This document shows positions 62,618-64,000 of a stretch of DNA of 64,000 nt, in pieces. The DNA is taken from the NCBI RefSeq assembly GCF_021699055.1, contig NZ_SSXC01000009.1, positions 1 to 64,000 on the forward strand, read 5' to 3'. The stretch comes from Blastococcus sp. MG754426. Lineage in GTDB: Bacteria > Actinomycetota > Actinomycetes > Mycobacteriales > Geodermatophilaceae. The notes under the pieces are model-generated. The model was not told the origin of the DNA and did not search any database. It saw only the letters and a program-made list of their open reading frames with translations. Positions within the stretch are counted from its first letter, which is position 1, and every line of letters begins with the position of its first letter. The position numbers and the translations under genes were made by a program.

Positions 62618-62651
62618 CGCACGACGGCGGCCGACCGGCCGCCGTCGTGCG
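62618..62651. terminator. Bidirectional 15-bp hairpin between convergent genes
   Basis: CGCACGACGGCGGCC pairs perfectly with GGCCGCCGTCGTGCG around GACC; 5 nt after one stop and 7 nt before the other. Confidence 0.85.
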
Positions 62652-62658
62652 CGGGCCC

Positions 62659-64000
62659 TCACCGGGCGCGGGCGACCCGCGCCTCGTCGAACACCGGCTC
62701 GGCGGACTCGTACACCCGGCCGTCGGAGCCGAACACCAGGAAGCGGTCGAAGGAGCGGGCGAACCAGCGGTCGTGGGTCACCGCGAGCACCGTCCCCTCG
62801 AACGCCGCCAGCGCCTCCTCCAGCGCCTCCGCGGAGAGCACGTCGAGGTTGTCGGTCGGCTCGTCCAGCAGCAGGAGCGTGGCCCCGGACAGCTCCAGCG
62901 CGAGGATCTGGAACCGGGCCTGCTGGCCACCGGACATGGTGCGGAACGGCCGGTCGGCGGCCTCGGTGAGCCCGTACCGGCGCAGCACCGACATCGCGCG
63001 CCCGCGGTCGACGCCCGGCCGCCCGGGCTCCCCGTGCCACAGCAGGTCGACCGGGGTCCGGTCCTGCCACTCCGGGTGCGCGTGGGTCTGCGCGAACAGC
63101 CCCGGGACGACGCGCGCCCCCAGCCGCCAGGACCCGGTGTGCGCGACCTCCTGCCCACCGAGCAGCCGCAGGAAGTGCGACTTGCCCGCCCCGTTGGCGC
63201 CCAGCACGCCCACGCGGTCGCCGTACCAGACCTCGAGGTCGAACGGCTGCATCAGCCCGGTCAGCTCCAGCTGCTCGGCGATCACCGTCCGGACACCGGT
63301 GCGCCCGCCGCGCAGCCGCATCGCCACCTTCTGCTCCGGCGGCCGGTCCGGCGGGGGCCCGGCGGCCTCGAACTTGGCCAGCCGGGTCTGCATCGCGGAG
63401 TACTTCGACGCCATGGCCGGTGAGTTCTTCGCCTGCTGCTGGAGGGTCTTCACCAGCTCGACGAGCCGCTCGTGCTCCTCGTCCCACCGCCGCCGCAGCT
63501 CGGCGAGACGGTCGTGCCGTGCGGTGCGCGCCTCGTGGTAGCTGGCGAAGCCACCACCGTGCACCCACGCCGACCCGCCCTCGACGGTGACCACGCGGTC
63601 GGCCACCCGGGCCAGCAGCTCGCGGTCGTGGCTGACGAACAGCACCGTCTTCGTCGTCTCGAGCAGCCGCTCCTCCAGCCAGCGCTTGCCGGGCACGTCG
63701 AGGTAGTTGTCGGGCTCGTCGAGCAGCAGCACCTGGTCCGGCCCGCGCAGCAGCGCCTCGAGCGCCAGCCGCTTCTGCTCGCCGCCGGAGAGCGTGGACA
63801 GCTCGCGGTACTTGCAGCGCTCGTAGGGCACGCCGAGCGCCGCCACCGTGACGGTGTCCCAGGTGACCTCGGCGTCGTACCCGCCGGCGTCGCCCCACTG
63901 CGCCAGCGCGTCGGCGTAGGCCATCTGCGCGCGCTCGTCGTCGCTCTCCATCAGCGTCAGCTCCGCGGCCTCCACCGCGTCCCAGGCCGCGCGCACCGCG
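62659..64000 (-). CDS. ABC-F family ATPase (5' end outside window)
   Basis: About 447 residues of a soluble tandem ABC protein. Present: first-domain signature LSGGEQKRLALEA and Walker B LLLDEPDNYLD, the basic helical linker (RLAELRRRWDEEHERLVELV), second Walker A LGANGAGKS, signature MSGGQQARFQ and Walker B LLLLDEPTDNLD. The first Walker A must lie beyond position 64000. ABC-F proteins act on the ribosome (translation regulation or antibiotic protection), not in transport. An ATG at 63996 in frame is internal, not the start. Confidence 0.93.
   Translation of the reverse strand, partial: AVRAAWDAVEAAELTLMESDDERAQMAYADALAQWGDAGGYDAEVTWDTVTVAALGVPYERCKYRELSTLSGGEQKRLALEALLRGPDQVLLLDEPDNYLDVPGKRWLEERLLETTKTVLFVSHDRELLARVADRVVTVEGGSAWVHGGGFASYHEARTARHDRLAELRRRWDEEHERLVELVKTLQQQAKNSPAMASKYSAMQTRLAKFEAAGPPPDRPPEQKVAMRLRGGRTGVRTVIAEQLELTGLMQPFDLEVWYGDRVGVLGANGAGKSHFLRLLGGQEVAHTGSWRLGARVVPGLFAQTHAHPEWQDRTPVDLLWHGEPGRPGVDRGRAMSVLRRYGLTEAADRPFRTMSGGQQARFQILALELSGATLLLLDEPTDNLDVLSAEALEEALAAFEGTVLAVTHDRWFARSFDRFLVFGSDGRVYESAEPVFDEARVARAR

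Noticed and set aside
63996-64000. ATG at 63996 (minus strand) as the start of the ABC-F gene
   Set aside because: The first Walker A motif is missing from the visible protein, so the true start must lie beyond the window edge.

Overview
The window is very GC-rich (roughly three quarters by eye), dense in genes, and uses many GTG starts and stop/start overlaps of the GTGA or ATGA type. Together with the gene content (a CysM/CysO/Mec sulfur-carrier cysteine pathway, DUF2017-ClpS, a conserved murI/phosphodiesterase/rph/rdgB block, a bacteriophytochrome with a PP2C output, LGFP cell-wall repeats) this points to a chromosomal segment of an actinobacterium, most plausibly of the Geodermatophilaceae type (Blastococcus, Modestobacter, Geodermatophilus). 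I see no rRNA, CRISPR array, transposase, integrase or phage module. No stretch longer than 300 bases lacks a gene.

Layout. 1-5 kb: a MoaD/ThiS-like small protein translationally coupled to a BNR beta-propeller, a membrane-anchored coiled coil, an L,D-transpeptidase lipoprotein, tRNA-Lys and an LGFP-repeat polysaccharide deacetylase. 5-14 kb: MFS exporters, an ATP-grasp-like protein divergent from a flavoprotein monooxygenase, an ABC transporter, a DUF488 protein and an AbiEi/DUF559-like gene bracketed by mirror-image palindromic elements. 14-21 kb: the proline catabolic pair putB-pruA, a divergent PucR-type regulator with a clear palindromic operator between them, then a heme oxygenase-bacteriophytochrome-phosphatase pair. 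21-33 kb: mixed metabolism (SDR, second deacetylase, Idi, hydrolase, NiaP-like transporter, thioesterase/acyl-CoA dehydrogenase, aldo-keto reductase, an EAL phosphodiesterase, TetR).

33-47 kb holds a conserved actinobacterial block, recognisable as the Rv1330c-Rv1341 order of Mycobacterium tuberculosis: pncB, clpS, DUF2017, mec, cysO, cysM, murI, cAMP-phosphodiesterase-like MBL, rph, rdgB. Here the block is interrupted between the MBL gene and rph by about 4.8 kb of unrelated genes (K+ channel, YjbQ, Bcp, DUF4262, DHFR-like, TetR, LigD-type polymerase). 47-57 kb carries serB, ctaD, an RlmA-like methyltransferase, a phosphoesterase, a DHA2 exporter, a CtaG-like assembly factor, an M23 peptidase and a zinc alcohol dehydrogenase. 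57-64 kb has a DUF2892 protein, an aldo-keto reductase lacking the catalytic His, a sugar-lactone oxidase divergent from a PLP fold-III enzyme, a DUF4190/DUF4352-type membrane protein, and an ABC-F ATPase cut by the window edge.

The observations I rate highest are: (i) a bipartite repeat, hairpin with GTCCT/AGGAC arms, exactly 7 nt, then GATCAGGTCACCTGATC, present three times, two copies forming mirror-image borders of one nuclease-like gene; (ii) two ubiquitin-like sulfur-carrier proteins that both end in VAGGC, one in the CysO-Mec pathway and one fused by overlap to a cytosolic BNR propeller of unknown role; (iii) a red-light-sensing PP2C phosphatase with its own heme oxygenase; and (iv) an unusual run of leaderless promoters with a TANNNT hexamer 6-8 nt before the start codon.
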